From the NCBI RefSeq assembly GCF_022458985.1, contig NC_061774.1, positions 9,910,616 to 9,974,615 of the forward strand: 64,000 bases of DNA. Direction: 5' to 3'. Of this stretch, positions 1 through 13,500 are shown piece by piece. The notes beneath the pieces are model-generated. The model saw only the letters and a list, made by a program, of their open reading frames with translations. It had not been told where the DNA came from and ran no database searches. Positions within the stretch are counted from its first letter, which is position 1; the number at the start of each line of letters is the position of its first letter. Position numbers and translations under genes: made by a program. Source of the DNA: Mugil cephalus. Its lineage: Eukaryota > Chordata > Actinopteri > Mugiliformes > Mugilidae.

Positions 1-1142
1 AAACCGCACCGGAATTTCTGAAAAAGCACATGTTGCGCCCCCCCCCCCCATACGCCCTCCACACGTCGTCTCACGCTCACGTCGACACTACGAAAAAGCA
101 CAAAAACAAAACGTGCATTTGTTGAAATGGATCGTGTTGTTTTTTAGACGGTGCAACTTTAAGGGCCGTTTCGTCCTGTGCACTTCACCTTGAAAAATCG
201 TCTCACAAATAGTTCTTTACTTCAAAGTGAAACCTGGAGATTTACCCTGTGTTATTTCTAACTAGAGGATACTATGTGTCTCATGGGGAAAGAAGGTTTT
301 AACTTCATAGTTTTCAGTTTTCAGGTGCTCAGATGTTCCGTGCGGTCCAATCCAAGTCCTATGTAACACTGCCCTCTGGTGGCACAGCTGGAACTCATGG
401 TTCCTCATTTTAATACGATGAATTGCATCACAGTTTCCGTAATAAAATCACTAGAGGAAGTGTAGCCAAGCAGCACTGTTTTTATTTTTGCGCTGTATTT
501 CCTGTAAACATTAGCGCAAGATTTTTTTTTCTGTCTAAGAGATGTGATGTGAGATTATTTTTATTATGAGTCGCATGTGCTTCCTGTTCTGCTTAATTAC
601 AGGAATCTTATTTTTATAAGGCCTAATTTAGACTTTTTAATCTGATAACAATCTAATTAAATTTTATTATTTTTATCGTGGATATTTGTAAGATCTGGAA
701 ACAGTTTAACTTTCTAACTTTCTATCTACCTCTGTGTTCCTGCAACATAAATGAAGAGGCAAGAAAAGTATGTTTGAAGCTCAAATGAATCTCATCTTTC
801 AAGACTTTTAAAAAAAGAAAAAAAATTTTCATCTGCTGAATAAAATCAGACATTTCTTGAAATTATTCTGTGACAGAGTTTTATTTAGGAAGAAAGAGCA
901 CACATTAGATATACCTGTGTCACCATATGTCCCTTGCAGATAAATAGCATTTAAGAACAGTCCTGCTTCATGAAATAACTCCCAGCATGTTATATGAGCG
1001 CTGTGTTTCCGTCGCTGTGTGACAGAGTGCGTTCCTGTGTGTTGATTCTGCTTGTGCAGCAGTTCTGGGATTAACTACACCAGGATTATCAGATTGTTTC
1101 AGGGCTGCCAGAATAGACACGATGACAGCTTCATATAGGGCA

Positions 1143-1191
<49 letters not shown>

Positions 1192-1867
1192 CACTTAATC
1201 CAACACTCTGATAACCCATTATCAGTTTACACATGCCCCAGTTATATTACATGTACAAAAGGAAGCAGACACTACAAGGCAGTTAAAAACTTCTACCTTT
1301 AATATGTATTTCATGTGCGTTGCCACTTTAACAGGTTTCCTAAGCATTTCATTGCAGTTAAGTACAAACTCTACAACTATCAAATGAAGAATGCCGTGCA
1401 CATGGGATGAACTTTAGCGTCATGTGATTCTGACTTTGCCAAATTTGAGTCAAGTTGTCAAAATATGAAACTTAAATATGTTTTTGAGTGTAAAAGCTAC
1501 TCATGCTTAAACCAAATGTACTGTTTTCTAGGTACAACAACAACAAAAATAAAATAAAATAAAATACTACACATCTCCTGAACAGATTCTCTGATGGTTA
1601 CATGTTCGTGAGGTCCTGCACAGAGGAGATGTTTACTCTGGTGTCTGTGCAGGGCCTGATAACATTCCTTAAGTGTTGCCTTGTCTTGGCCATGTGCGAG
1701 GGAGCTGCGGCTGCTGCACTGGTGGAGCATAAATCAACAAGTCTAAACATGGCAAAACTCAACAGGTGTCCTACCTGCCACCACCCAACTCACACAACCA
1801 AAGAACCTCAGACACATCCCCCCCTGCATCCCTTCCTCTTCAGCACATATTTAAGTATGTTTTCCCT
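1..1867. other. region downstream of rom1, no gene seen
   Basis: AT-rich DNA with a poly-C run near 40-50 and a CA microsatellite at about 1143-1194. It probably includes the 3' UTR of the minus-strand rom1 gene. Small open frames here contain low-complexity sequence and show no recognisable domain. Confidence 0.5.
1143..1194. repeat. (CA)n microsatellite
   Basis: An almost pure CA dinucleotide tract of about 52 bp, interrupted once by a TATA-like break near 1174. Seen directly. A Cys/Val-rich antisense frame across it is a translation artefact. Confidence 0.95.
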
Positions 1868-4800
1868 TTAGCTGGCATCACCCGCCTTCTCCTCATCTTC
1901 ACCTCCTTCTGTGGCGTCAACCTGCGCAAACTTTAGTAGGTTGTTGACCTTGGCCTTGACATCCTCAAACGTTTCCTTCACACCCTTCTCCAGGATGTAG
2001 CCCTCACTTTCACCCTCCGGGTCCTCCAGACCCATCGCTCCCTCCACAGCTGTCTGCAGGAACCGCAGACTTAGAATAACCGAGACCTGGACAGAATGAA
2101 GAAATGAGGAACAATCTGTTAGCAGGTAGCGCTTGTTACCAGATTAAATGGCTTCACAGGGTCAGAACAGCACACAGGGGGAAAAAAACTCCATTTTAAT
2201 GTCACACATTTATAATGATAAACAAGCAATGAAGAACTAAGTTTTGTTAACAGAGTCTTAAGTGTTCATAAAAAGTCTGTATATATGTTGGTTTTCAATC
2301 TATGTGTAGACGTTTTGTCTGTATGAAATGTTTGAGTCACCTCAAAGGAATCGCTTTGAGATAGATAATTTAATTTTTCTGATTCACTGGTGATGCCGAG
2401 AAAGTCACAGAAGAACCAACGTGATCATTACAGATAATTGTAGTTAATTACTGCATGTGAATGTCCTTAGTTTCTCTTATATTAACTTAAGCACCGTGGA
2501 TGAAAATATAAGCGTGGGAATAATGTAGTTTTTATTTTTTATTTTGGTGGAGTCTTTAACTATTTGTCACTTCTAATTTTAAATTAATTTAATTTTAAAC
2601 TTTTTTTTGTCTGATGTCAGGCAAAAATATTTTAAGCAGGTTCTGCCAAAGTGCTACAAGCTTTGGAAGAAAAACGGATGTTGTTTAGCTCATTTCGATG
2701 CCTTGGTAACATGGCAGCTGCCTCAACAGGGACTAGGAAAGAAACTGAGCGGCTGCATTTAGAGATTGTCTGATTAGCTGCAGGCAGTGTGTAATGATGC
2801 TCTGCTGAACATGTGTATGAGCGTCCTGTTCCAGCCTGAGGTATTGTTTGTTGAAGAGAATGGGCCATCAATACTGTCATTTTGCAAAGAGCGTGTTTGA
2901 TTACAAGGCCCAAATCAATGTGTGCAACTGAGGCTTTCTTTTTGTTCTGGTTGTCATGGCAATCGCTGCATCAGTAGACAACCATCATTTAACATTCAGG
3001 TTTGTATGTGGGTTTTGTGTGGTGGGTAATTTTAGGACAAGCACGAAGAACTTTACTCCCACAGCCTGACAAGTGCTTGGTGATTGAATTACAGGACAAT
3101 TAAAGTACTTCAGAATACATTTCACCGTATTTTTTCCGTGTTGTTTAATTGACCGACCTGTATCAAGATAACTGACAGCACACCAGGACCAGTGGAGTTC
3201 ATCAGACCCATGTAGTAGTCGATCAGAGCCTGCCTACAGCCACGACTGTACAGGTTGAGCTCCTCTGTCTGGTACTCATAATTAAAGTGGGCGCTGTTAT
3301 CTGTCAGCTGGTTCTGAAGGCAGGGCCGAGGGGAGGCCGGGTTACAGCAGCTGAAAGGAACGCCATCCAGCAGGTAACGGCCGTCCACATTACTCCGGAT
3401 ACGACTGGAGACAGAAAAAGCAGGGACAGCATGAAAAACAGAAGCAGAAAGAAATTAAAAGGATAGGTAAATGTTTGAAGAGTAAGAGGATGATAAGGCG
3501 TATTGTAAATTCATCTTATGGGAGGTAAAGCAGAGGGGGCCAGTTAAAGGGCTGACTTTTAGATAAATGCACTCTTAGTGAGAAATGAGCCGCGTCTCTA
3601 TAAAAGTGTCATCATGTCACAACCTTCCTGTTGACTCATTCCTTTTCACTTATTTCATCTTTGACTCACCTTTCTAAGCCTCGTTGGTGACCAACCTTTC
3701 CATCAATACCTGTCGTTCTCTTCAAAAGTAAAGGCCACTTCTATTTTTAATACACTCTCCTTCTACCCTTCACGTCAGTCTTTTTCCTTTCCCTCTCTCC
3801 TTCCTCTATAACGCGTTGTTTGACCTTTATGGATGTGAAGTCCACTTATCTGTCGCTCACACAGACTATTTCCTTAGCACCTCTTTCCTGTATAAACCTC
3901 TTCAGTCTAGTTTCTTCTCTTTCTATCTCCTCTATCCCATGACTTGCTCGTCTCTTGGCTGTCGTTCACTCACTCCTTGACGTCCTTGGAGGTGAAGTCC
4001 AGGTATCTGTTGCTGACCCACTGAACCTCAAACCAGTCCTTGAAGTTGTTGTTCCCACAACAGCGAAACTCCATCTGCAGACGATCAATGGTCTCCTTTT
4101 GGAAACAGCGGCCGGGCACATCCGTGTCCTTATAGAACCGGATACCATTCCTCAGGCCAACCTGACAGAGAAGAGAATTATGAGAATGTGCCCTGCGTTA
4201 AAAATATCACCACAGAGATGTGATTTATTTTCAGTGTAAACTTAGAGATTGAGGAAAAGGGTGAGAGCTTTAATCCCACACTATGTTGTTTGTTGGACTG
4301 CAATCAGTGGCAAACCCCACTGCTTGCAGATGTGTGTGTTTTCTTTTGCTTTACAAATGCTGGACACAGTGACATCGTCTTTACTTCTTGACCCGTCGCT
4401 CTTGAAATTGCTACCCAGCCCTGTGACCCCACCTTCAAGGACTCCTCCAGGTGTCCCTGCAGGGCGTAGCTGAGCACCACCACGGCGATGAGCAGACAAC
4501 AGATCAGTGAGGCCACAGCAAACCAGGCCAGCAGGAGGACCTTCCAACGGGGGAAGCGGCTCGCGTCCAGGGAGTCCTGACACACACGACTCGCAACCCA
4601 GTTGGTGCCAATGGAGGCCAGGCCCACCATGATTAGGATGTTGGGCACCACGTGGATCTCTGTGTTGTCCATCACCTCGTGAAAAGAAGAGCACAGTCAA
4701 AGATAACGGCTGCCACAGGAGCAGAACCCAGATGCAGGTTACTTTGTCATTTCCTCTACCCACTTCAGTAATCCTCCATTCAATTAGCCTTATCTGTTCA

Positions 4801-5879
4801 ATAATGACCTCGGCAGCCCAGAGATTCAATTTGCTGCTGATACGGTGGATGCAACGGCTATGTGGCAATATGACAATAAATTTAATTCGTTGCCCCCTGT
4901 TGCAGCCAAATTTAATTATGAACTGAGTTAATTATTGGCTTTTGAGTTTTCAAAACGCAGTCAACCACAAAGCACCTTTCCCCCATTGTGGTTTTAGAAT
5001 AATATTTTAAAACAAAGAAATTACAACTGTCCAGCCAACTGTGGTATTATGGCAAATAATCTCTTGGTGCTGCTGACAACAAATAATTTCCGCACCACAT
5101 GTAATAATCAGATTTGTCCATGATAAAGTGCAACAGAGTGCAACACAAACTAGAAACCCTGTATTTGTCTGTCAAATAAAGAGAGCTACGCTTAAGTCTG
5201 ACAGTCATCGTAAATCGATGAATATCTGAAGGCATGTGTTCATGGCCTGCAGCTTTCCTGTGAGGCCGGCTGGATATCAATCCTTCCATCATGTTCAAAT
5301 CGATCACTGGCGAGTTAAGCCCAACGACCAGTTGGTTTAAACAAATGCACAAAGAGGTCATGAACCTTTACCTGCTGGTATCATTACTCACATTCAATAC
5401 ACACTGCACACTAATGATTTTTGGGGTTAACTGCTGATATAGCTTTTAGGCATGCTGCATCCACATGATTTAACACATGGGAATGTGGATGCTTACTTTT
5501 GTATTTTGTGTGCTGTGTTTCTATGTGCGTAGAGCTTTAAATAAAACAGACAGATGAGCAGCAGCACAGCAGACGTAGCAAACAACCACAAGCTAAGGCA
5601 AAGGTCTAAGAAGGAAATCACATATTTGTTTACAAGCTCAATAAATTCATGCATTGCTTTGGACTTGGCACTTGGCCTTCTAGCTGACATGGCATTAGCG
5701 TGTGTGTGTTTGTGTTTCTCTCTGTCTACCTCACTCCTACGGAGCAGCTCTATCTTAAGGTAAACCCCCAGACAAAAGATGAAGGTCCCGCACATCACTG
5801 CGAGCCACGACAGCAGCCATAGGCCCTGGGCCAGACGCACCCGCTTCTGCTGGGTGAACTTTAACTTCAGCAGCACCAT
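1868..5879 (-). CDS. rom1: rom1/peripherin-family photoreceptor tetraspanin, 5 exons
   Basis: Coding exons (minus strand): 5730-5879, 4433-4675, 3974-4161, 3158-3404, 1868-2086. All join in frame with GT-AG borders to give 348 codons, close to the usual 346-351 of this family. The start MVLLKLKF begins the first of four membrane segments. The large extracellular loop carries PGRC (the cysteine used for intermolecular disulfides in peripherin-2), [18 protein letters not shown] and a late GC. The family product shapes and stabilises photoreceptor outer-segment disc rims as homo- and hetero-oligomers. The peripherin-2 glycosylation sequon in the NNSAH region is changed to DNSAH, so it is lost there, which fits ROM1 better than PRPH2; an NST sequon occurs further on. 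Human 11q12-q13 synteny with scyl1 also favours rom1. The first exon, however, looks rather PRPH2-like. Family is certain; the paralogue name is likely. Confidence 0.86.
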
Positions 5880-7011
5880 GGTTCGCTATCATGCACTGAT
5901 CGGCACAAAGAGAGAAGAGTAAGAGCGAAGGAGCAGGACGGAAACGGAAAGAGTCAAATCTTGTCAAAAATGAAGTCTGGCCAGATGCATATAAATCAAC
6001 AGACACACAAGCTGAAAAGAGGGGGGGCTTTCTGTTGTGCTGCTGGAACGGTCAGTGGTCAATGCAGGCCTTGCGCTTGTTGTTTGATGAGTTATTAGCA
6101 GGTTGAGCCCAACTAAGTTGTTCCAGGTGGAGGGGATAAGTAGTTAGATCCCTGAGATGGTAGAGAAGGACACAGTCGACCTCAGAGGATAATCCAAAAG
6201 CTTTCACTTGGTTGCTGAAGTTGCCCGAAAAAGATTCTTTACAATCCAGATCAGAGGTGCAGCAGCAGGGAAAAATGTTAGAAAAGTGACGATTAATGAA
6301 GTATTGAAGAGAAAGAGATATTCCTTTTCCCAGAGATGACAGGTTTCCTCCAAAAGCAGATGTTTACACGCTACAGTCTCCCCTTCAAGCTGAAACCACC
6401 AATTTCTTCCTCTTGGTGTGATGTTATCTTTTGATGGCGCCCCTCTGGGTCTGTGCATGTGCGGCGCCCCCCTAAACCGCTGTACCCATGGTTGGAGGAC
6501 ACGGAGACTGGCCAAAGTCGAGAGTTTGGAGCCGTAATCCCCCCAACATAGTCCTTGGGATCCTATTAAAGCCCATGGGCCAATTGGAAAGCAGGCCAGT
6601 GTCTGATCAGCAAACTTGTTCTAATGGACACATAGTATGGGAGGGACTCGTGGGTTATTATGACAGGTGGACTTACCTGAAACCCTATGGGTGTCTCAGA
6701 GGAAGTTGTTTTGTGTATTCTTGTGAAGATGTTGTGTTTAGTTCAAATAGATCTAAACTACTTAGAACAGGCCGATACATACAGTTTGAGTCTTCACTTG
6801 ATGCACCAAGAATCATACATACCTTCTTGATACCCATTGCACTACATCCTCATATTTCCATGTGACCATTGTTATGTTTTCTGCCATTTCATGTTACATT
6901 TTAGAAAGCTGACTTTCATCTATAGTAACTTAGGAGTGGGCAGGTGTATTTTTTTCTTTGAACAGATCTCCTTAAACATTTTACCATTTAACGCCACTCA
7001 AACATCTGTTT
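5880..7011. other. region upstream of rom1, promoter expected
   Basis: About 1.1 kb between the rom1 start codon and a rom1 exon fragment. It should hold the rom1 5' UTR and promoter. I see no clear TATA box at a sensible distance and no coding exon. Confidence 0.35.
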
Positions 7012-7106
7012 CACTTCCTGACCTGTCACTACTGACATCACTACCCAGCCCAGTGATCCCACGTTCAAGGACTCCTCCAGAGTGTAGCTCAGCACCATCA
7101 CACAAA
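7012..7106 (-). pseudogene. stray copy of rom1 exon 2 end and start of intron 2
   Basis: About 95 bp aligns with 4382-4477 of the rom1 gene, covering the 3' end of exon 2, its donor site and about 50 bp of intron 2. On the minus strand it reads VMVLSYT-LEESLN before a GTGGGA donor. The parent exon reads [17 protein letters not shown], so the copy has lost four codons. It lies upstream of rom1 exon 1 and next to the Tc1 element, and no other rom1 exon copy is nearby. It is most likely a partial duplication remnant. Confidence 0.7.
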
Positions 7107-7115
7107 CACCATGTA

Positions 7116-8158
7116 CACTCACTGGCCACTTTATTAGGTACACCTTGCTCGTAAAAGGTCGGACCCCCTTCTGCCTTCAGAACTTCCTTAATTCTCCATG
7201 GCATACTGGGAAACATTCCTCAGAGGTTTTGGTCCATATTGACACAATAACATCACACAGTTGCTGCAGATTTGTCGGCTGCACATCTATGATGCCAATC
7301 TCCCGTTCCACCACATCCCAAAGCTGCTCTATTGGACTGAGATCTGGTGACTGTGGAGGCCATTGGAGTACAGTGAACTCATAGTCATGTTCAGGAAACT
7401 ATTTTGAGATGATATGAGCTTTGTGACATGGTGCATTATCCTGCTGGAAGTAGCCGTCAGAAGATGGTACAGTGTGGTCATACAGGGATGGACATGGTCA
7501 GCAACAATACTCAGGTAGACTGTGGCATTTAAACCATGTTCAGTTTGTACTAAGGGGCCCAAAATGTGGCAAGAAAATGCCTGAACCATTGAATCAAGGC
7601 AGGATGGATCCATGCTTTCATGTTGTTTACACCAAATTCCGACCCTGCCATCTGAATGTAGCAGCTGAAATCGAGACTTGTCAGACCAGGCAACGTTTTT
7701 CCAATCTTCTATTGTCCAATTGTGGTGAGCCTGTGTGAACTGTAGTCTCATTATTTGAGTTACCATTGTCTTTCTATTATCTCCAACCAGTCTGCCCATT
7801 CTCCTCTGACTTCTCACATCAACAAGGTATTTTCATCCACACACCTGCTGCTCATTGGATATTTTCTCTCTTTCAGACCATTCTCTGTAAACCCTAGAGA
7901 TGGTTGTGCATGAAAATACCAGTAGATCAGCAGTTTCTGAAATACTCAGACCAGCCCATCCAACAACCATACCACGTTCAAAGTCACTTAAATCCCCTTT
8001 CTTCCTCATTTTGATGCTTAGTTTGAACTTCACTCCATTGTCTTGATCACCTCTACATGCCTAAATGCATTGAATTGCAGCCATGTGATTGGCTGATTAG
8101 CTATTTGTGTTAACAAGCAATTGAACATGTGTACCTAATAAAGTGGTCAGTTAGTGTG
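7116..8158 (-). mobile_element. Tc1-like DNA transposon, decayed
   Basis: Terminal inverted repeats pair at the two ends (GGCCACTTTATTAGGTACAC at the left, matched in inverted form at the right with GGTCAG for GGCCAG) and the element is flanked by TA. The minus strand encodes pieces of a Tc1-type transposase. These are an N-terminal helix-turn-helix segment at 7833-8033 and a central segment at 7329-7817 with WSDKSRFQL (catalytic Asp region). A shifted C-terminal frame near 7290-7345 carries SPDLSPIEQLWD, which holds the third acidic residue. Frameshifts break the frame, so it cannot make an active enzyme. Confidence 0.9.
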
Positions 8159-8185
8159 TATTTTTCTATTTTTTGGTTTGTTTGT

Positions 8186-8280
8186 TTTGTTTTTCATTCC
8201 TTAAAGGTGTCTTGTACTTGCATGTTATGCTTGTCCCTGGGACAAATAAAGTTTTACTGTATCTGAATCTGAAATCTCTA
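8186..8280 (+). repeat. LINE-like 3' tail
   Basis: Ends in a sequence containing GGGACAAATAAAG followed by short GAATCT-type repeats, the form of a 3' end common among fish non-LTR retroelements. It directly follows the Tc1 element. No reverse transcriptase frame is attached. Confidence 0.45.
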
Positions 8281-10204
8281 CAGCTGACCTACCAAAACTT
8301 ACATTTCTCTTAAACTAGCCCCTTTAGTAAGTCTTAGTTTTCTTGGCACTAAAGTCACAAAAATCAACATATTTCTATTTACACTAACCTAACTAGTGCT
8401 TCAAGTCAGATTCATCCCAACTAATGATTCAAATCAGGCCACATGACTGGCTAAATGTTCCCAGACTGATGATCTCAGGGACTTGAGGGTTGTAATGCAG
8501 AGACTGGTTTATGTAAAGTGAAAGTAAGACAAGAGCTACGCCTGCAGGGGATTATGAGCGCAGCAGGGAAGGAGGCCGGATCAATAGGATTAAACTGTTA
8601 TTATAAGTATTTATGACACTTTGAATCAGAGCTATGGTTAGTTTGATCCAGCCTCATGTTACAACACAGACACCAAGGATAAAATGACAACATTTCCATA
8701 AACACTACACTCTCACAACAGCATTAATCACATTTTCAGTGCTGTTATTAAATGTATGACTGACAGAGAGATTTTCATTTTATATAACGAGTTGTTTAGC
8801 CTGTGTCTAGGAGCACAGGCTGTGTGATGCTGTCTTTGTGTTGTTTACTATATATCAAGAAAATACTCCCTATATATATATGTATATATACTATAAACCA
8901 TTATCTGACATATTATCTTTATTGGCAGAATAAATTTATTGACACATACTACAAGTATTCCTAATGGGAAAATTCAGAGCGAGATAAAGACAATAAAGAT
9001 TAAAACAACATTAATACTTTATGTTACAGCTGTGCTTTGTCTAATCTAGATCCTCAATACGTGAACAGAAGTACACCACCGTAACTTAACTGTACATTTT
9101 ATCAACTGCAACATCTTAAAACATCAATATTAAACACTGTATTATTTCAGAGGCAGGGCCAGCACATTTTATGTTTCATATATATCTATATAGATATATA
9201 TGTATGAATATATATACACACACACAGAGAACCACTACGTATTTACAAAACCACATCATATGCAGAAAAATTACCTTTCACATAAATCAGTAAATAATAA
9301 TGTTGGAAACATTTAATAGCATTATCTCTAGACAACGGTAGCTATTTCTTCAAAGAAAACCAAGAGGTTAATGTTCTTGGTTGACTTGTCATTAAATAAA
9401 GTATAAGTAAAATATTTTTCAGTACATTTGACAGTGGTGGTTAAGCAAGCTTCTGTCGACTGAAAGGTAAAGGTCGGCCAGTTTCGCTGTCATTTACTGA
9501 ATTTTAATATACATATATTTTTTTCAACCTTAAGTGTTCAATTAAAAGTCCTTAAAGGCTGCTGCTTTAAAAAGTTTTTTTCTGAGTTAGTTAGTTAGGT
9601 ATTTCATATCAGCTGAGAGCTTTTCCTATACCTAAACTTATGATTTTGTGTTTTTAACGTGTTAAAAGTTATTTTGCGTTGTGCACAGTTGGATGTGCTA
9701 CTTTTTATCTGGCTACATTGGGCACTGTTAAACACAGTAGTCATGTTTTGAGACCCTCCCCTATTATTAGTGACTGTGTATGTTCCCTGTCACGGCTAAC
9801 ATTTTATAATATCAACATGCTCGCTGTTAATTATGGAGAAACTTATGTCACAGGGATTGTTTTCTATTTCTATTATCTAACAAGTAGGAAATGATACATG
9901 GAGACAAATGGAGAGACATTTCTAAACCTTTATGATAATAACACTATCATTTCTTTTCTTTTTGCCAACTTTCTCTCCATTGATCATTTTATTGGTACAG
10001 TTGATGTTTTTTTCGTTTTTTTGTCAGACATTATGTACTGTTTATCTAGATTTTTCATTTTTCAATATTATAAATAAGTACATAACCTACCAGCACGGTA
10101 TTTTTGGAAAAAAAATGTTTAGGTCTGACAGGTGAACAAATACATGTTTCAGTGCAGTAATATGAGAACACACATTCATCCTGACATGTCCTTAGATGGT
10201 CTTT
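8281..10204. other. AT-rich spacer and probable 3' UTR of the coiled-coil gene
   Basis: Contains TA-rich palindromic tracts near 8870-8890 and 9178-9215. A minus-strand AATAAA near 8936 could serve the neighbouring gene. No coding exon is recognisable. Confidence 0.4.
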
Positions 10205-10469
10205 TCAGTCTGCCGCTTTGTCTGCTTGCTCCACTCCACTCGCCCACTCCTGCCTACTCTGCTGCTCCTTCCCTCCACCCGCCTCCTTATGGGTATGCAG
10301 CTGCTGCAGGAAATCATCGAGGATCTGCTGGGCTGACATAGCGTTCACGTCCTCGTCATTCTGCTCCAGAACCGATACCTTTAACACTGTCTTCCCACCC
10401 CTGCCATCACCGCCCACGCGGGGCTGCTGGGGGTCTGGCGGCGTGTCAGCGTGGTTACTGCTCATGGAG

Positions 10470-10505
<36 letters not shown>

Positions 10506-13500
10506 CTTTGAGGGTAGCCAGCATAACTGGCAGCCATTTTCTTATAGATAGCAGTGCTGATGTCAGCCACAGAGAAAAGTGGGCTGCGGATCAGCTCCTG
10601 CTGGCCAGAGAGACTGCTCTCATTTCCTGCTGTTGGCATAAATGGCGTGAAGGCGGTCACCCTCTGCGGACCTGCCTCCGATTTAGTCAACCAATCCTCT
10701 GCTTTAGGAGGGTGGGAGCGGTCAGCTGTCTGTGGACAGGTGGCAGGGTGGCCGACTGGAGCAGAGGATGTGAGAAATTTCCGTACGGCCTCAGCTGAGT
10801 CAAAGTGCTTCTCCAAAAGCTGCTTTATCAAACATGGCACCTGAGGTGGAGGCAACAAACACACATATTAACTTTGAATTCATAAAAATAAGAACTGTCA
10901 CTTCTTTTTTTTTATATATGTTTGCATAACTAGGAATAGAGTTTCTATTGCATTGTAAAACACATACACTCACTTGACAAAACATATGGTAGATTAGGGA
11001 AAACAAATCAATTCTTATTTATAATAATGTTCAGTTTATATTGAAACTGTGTAAGAAATGTGGCTATTCAACAGTATGATCATTGGACAGAATCTAGTTT
11101 GTGGTGCTGTTTTAAACACTTAAGTGTTACTGTAATTTAGCTTAGCCCACCGACTGCACACAATAGAAAGACCAGCTCTCTCAGTTATTTTAAACAAATG
11201 CTGAATACCATATGTTTCATGAAGAAAAGACTTAGTGCAAGACTGTCATATCCGAATGCATTTGTTGAGTGCACCTAATGAACTGACAAGTGAGTGTAGG
11301 GTTCTACATATGTTATTCTACATATTTCTAGTAATATGATAGATAAATATACTGATAGATAATATAATGCTCTGAAAGACTTTCAGTGAAAATCATTCAC
11401 TTAATAATATGCTATGTCTATTCTTCTAGCAAACAGGTTTGCAGTGGACTGAGCAGACATTGTGCACATTAAAATTTGTGAAAAAAATAATCCTGAAATG
11501 ACCTGCCAAGCAAATATAATAAATCTTTTACTATTCATAGACGTGTGTGTGAACTGTGCATGGATGCCCAGTAGATGGCAGTGTGCTCACATTGATGTTC
11601 TCCATGGCTGCTATGGTCCTGTGGGCGTCCTCCAGCTCCGAGCTCAGCTGAGACACACGGTTTTGCAGATACTTTCTTTCACTGCACAGGCTCTCTGACT
11701 ACACACCCACACAGACGGGTACATGAAATAAAATGGACGAATGTTAGATTGCCCCGTTTACTGCTACGCACTTAGATTTATCGTCCTCATGTCCGGTTTT
11801 CTCACCGCTATGTGCAGATGCTCCCCGAGCAGATTATTGGCCTGCTTGGTGTCAGTATGTGTCTGCAAAAGACTAAATAGTAATAAAAAGAAGAGAAGAA
11901 GAAAAAGCAGACGCAATATTAAATATATTAAATACCGGTATATTCTCAAACCTATGATCTTTACTGCTATGTTTAAGCAGAGTTAATGGCAGATGGTTGT
12001 CAGGGCAAGTGGCGACCACAAGCTTTCCTAATAAATATACAACAACTGACACTCAACTGGAGTCCAGTGTGAAGAGACTATTCACTCCAGTTGCTCTAGT
12101 CTGTTAACGAATGTTTGGTATGTGCCTGATGGCAGTAGCAGTTGCAACAAATACAGGCCGGACAGGATCTGGGTCACAACAAGACCCCTGCATGTATAGG
12201 GACAGGGCTCTGTGAGTGTCGATAGCTGCAGGACCAAAACAACCACATAAAATGCACGCAAAAGGCAAGAGAAATCGGTAACCTACGCTTTTCATTCTGT
12301 GTGTTCGATGAATCAATGAATCTATAAAAACCGTAAAGCCATAGGCTTCATTATTTTGTCATTGATTACCAGTGGCTTTGGAGCCTATAACACATCCCAG
12401 CATCTCCGTCTCCTGTAGAGGCATGTTTTCCTTTGTGTCCCACGTCACTGGGTGCTTTCATTTCCCGTGTAATTTAATCTGTTTCTGCACACAGATCACA
12501 GGGCGTATGCAATGTTGACGCACTGTGCACGTTGACTTTAGTTCTGATGAAGATGACAAACCTTTTATATTTCTCTTTAACAAGAATGAGCTCGTCCCTG
12601 GTCCTGTGCAGCTCTGCCTCAAGGCTCTCGATGCAAACCACCGTCTGCAGCAAATTCTGGTGAAGATCAGCATTCTCCTCCTGCAGTGCCCTGAACACAG
12701 AGGAATGGTGGTACATGGAGTCACCGCATTAAACCATTACCGGAGATCATTTTGAAATGGTGCGCTTTGGATCCAGACATGTTAACATATTTGTATTTTA
12801 GCTTCTGAAATTACATATAAAGATCTTTGCTGCAAAAAGATCTTGTGTGGCAGTTTGGCATTGTTTTATTCGTCAGTCTGTAGAGCTCTAGCTATAAAAA
12901 TATAAACCCAAAAAAATAACAATTTCAAACACGTGTGTTTGTACATTATATGTAAAATAGTGGGAAACATTAGCATTTCTGATACAAAAACTATTTTTCC
13001 TGTATCCGTTTTTATTGACCGCACAGAGATGGTTATATAAATGAGTTCCATAATGACACTTCTTCCTGTTAATGCATCAGTGGAAGGAGAGGGCAGGCTC
13101 ATTAGAGTGATCAATAACCACTGACCCATCATGAGGCTGACAGAGAGAACAGGATGAATGAACCAGAGAGAAATGTAGGAAAACCTGTCACGCGGGCAGA
13201 CGGTGTGTGCACTTACTGAAGGTGGTCAGCATCACACGGCATCTCCTACAACAAGAATAGAAGGGTGGTGAAAAGAGATAAAACGAGAAAGATGAGATCA
13301 TTCAGGAAGTATTCGCTTCATTGTGCAGCGAAGTGCAAGTATGTGGGATGTTTCGTTTTGTAGACTTTTAGCTATAGCTAGGAGAGGTGAAGCTTTACTA
13401 ATCGACTGTAAATGTGAACACACCCTACACGCCCTAATTGCAGAGTCAGAACTTTGACGTCATGGTCATGGTTTCATTTGAATTTCACGTGGCTGGATGA

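Noticed and set aside
1143-1194. A possible structured or CRISPR-like array
   Set aside because: It is a plain CA dinucleotide microsatellite with no spacers.
10218-10798. Plus-strand frames with poly-Cys or poly-Leu runs
   Set aside because: They are antisense readings of the CAG repeat in the last exon of the coiled-coil gene.
11764-11949. A Leu-rich minus-strand frame near coiled-coil exon 5
   Set aside because: It reads an AT-rich intron tract upstream of the real exon. Only 11806-11872 is kept by splice sites and phase.
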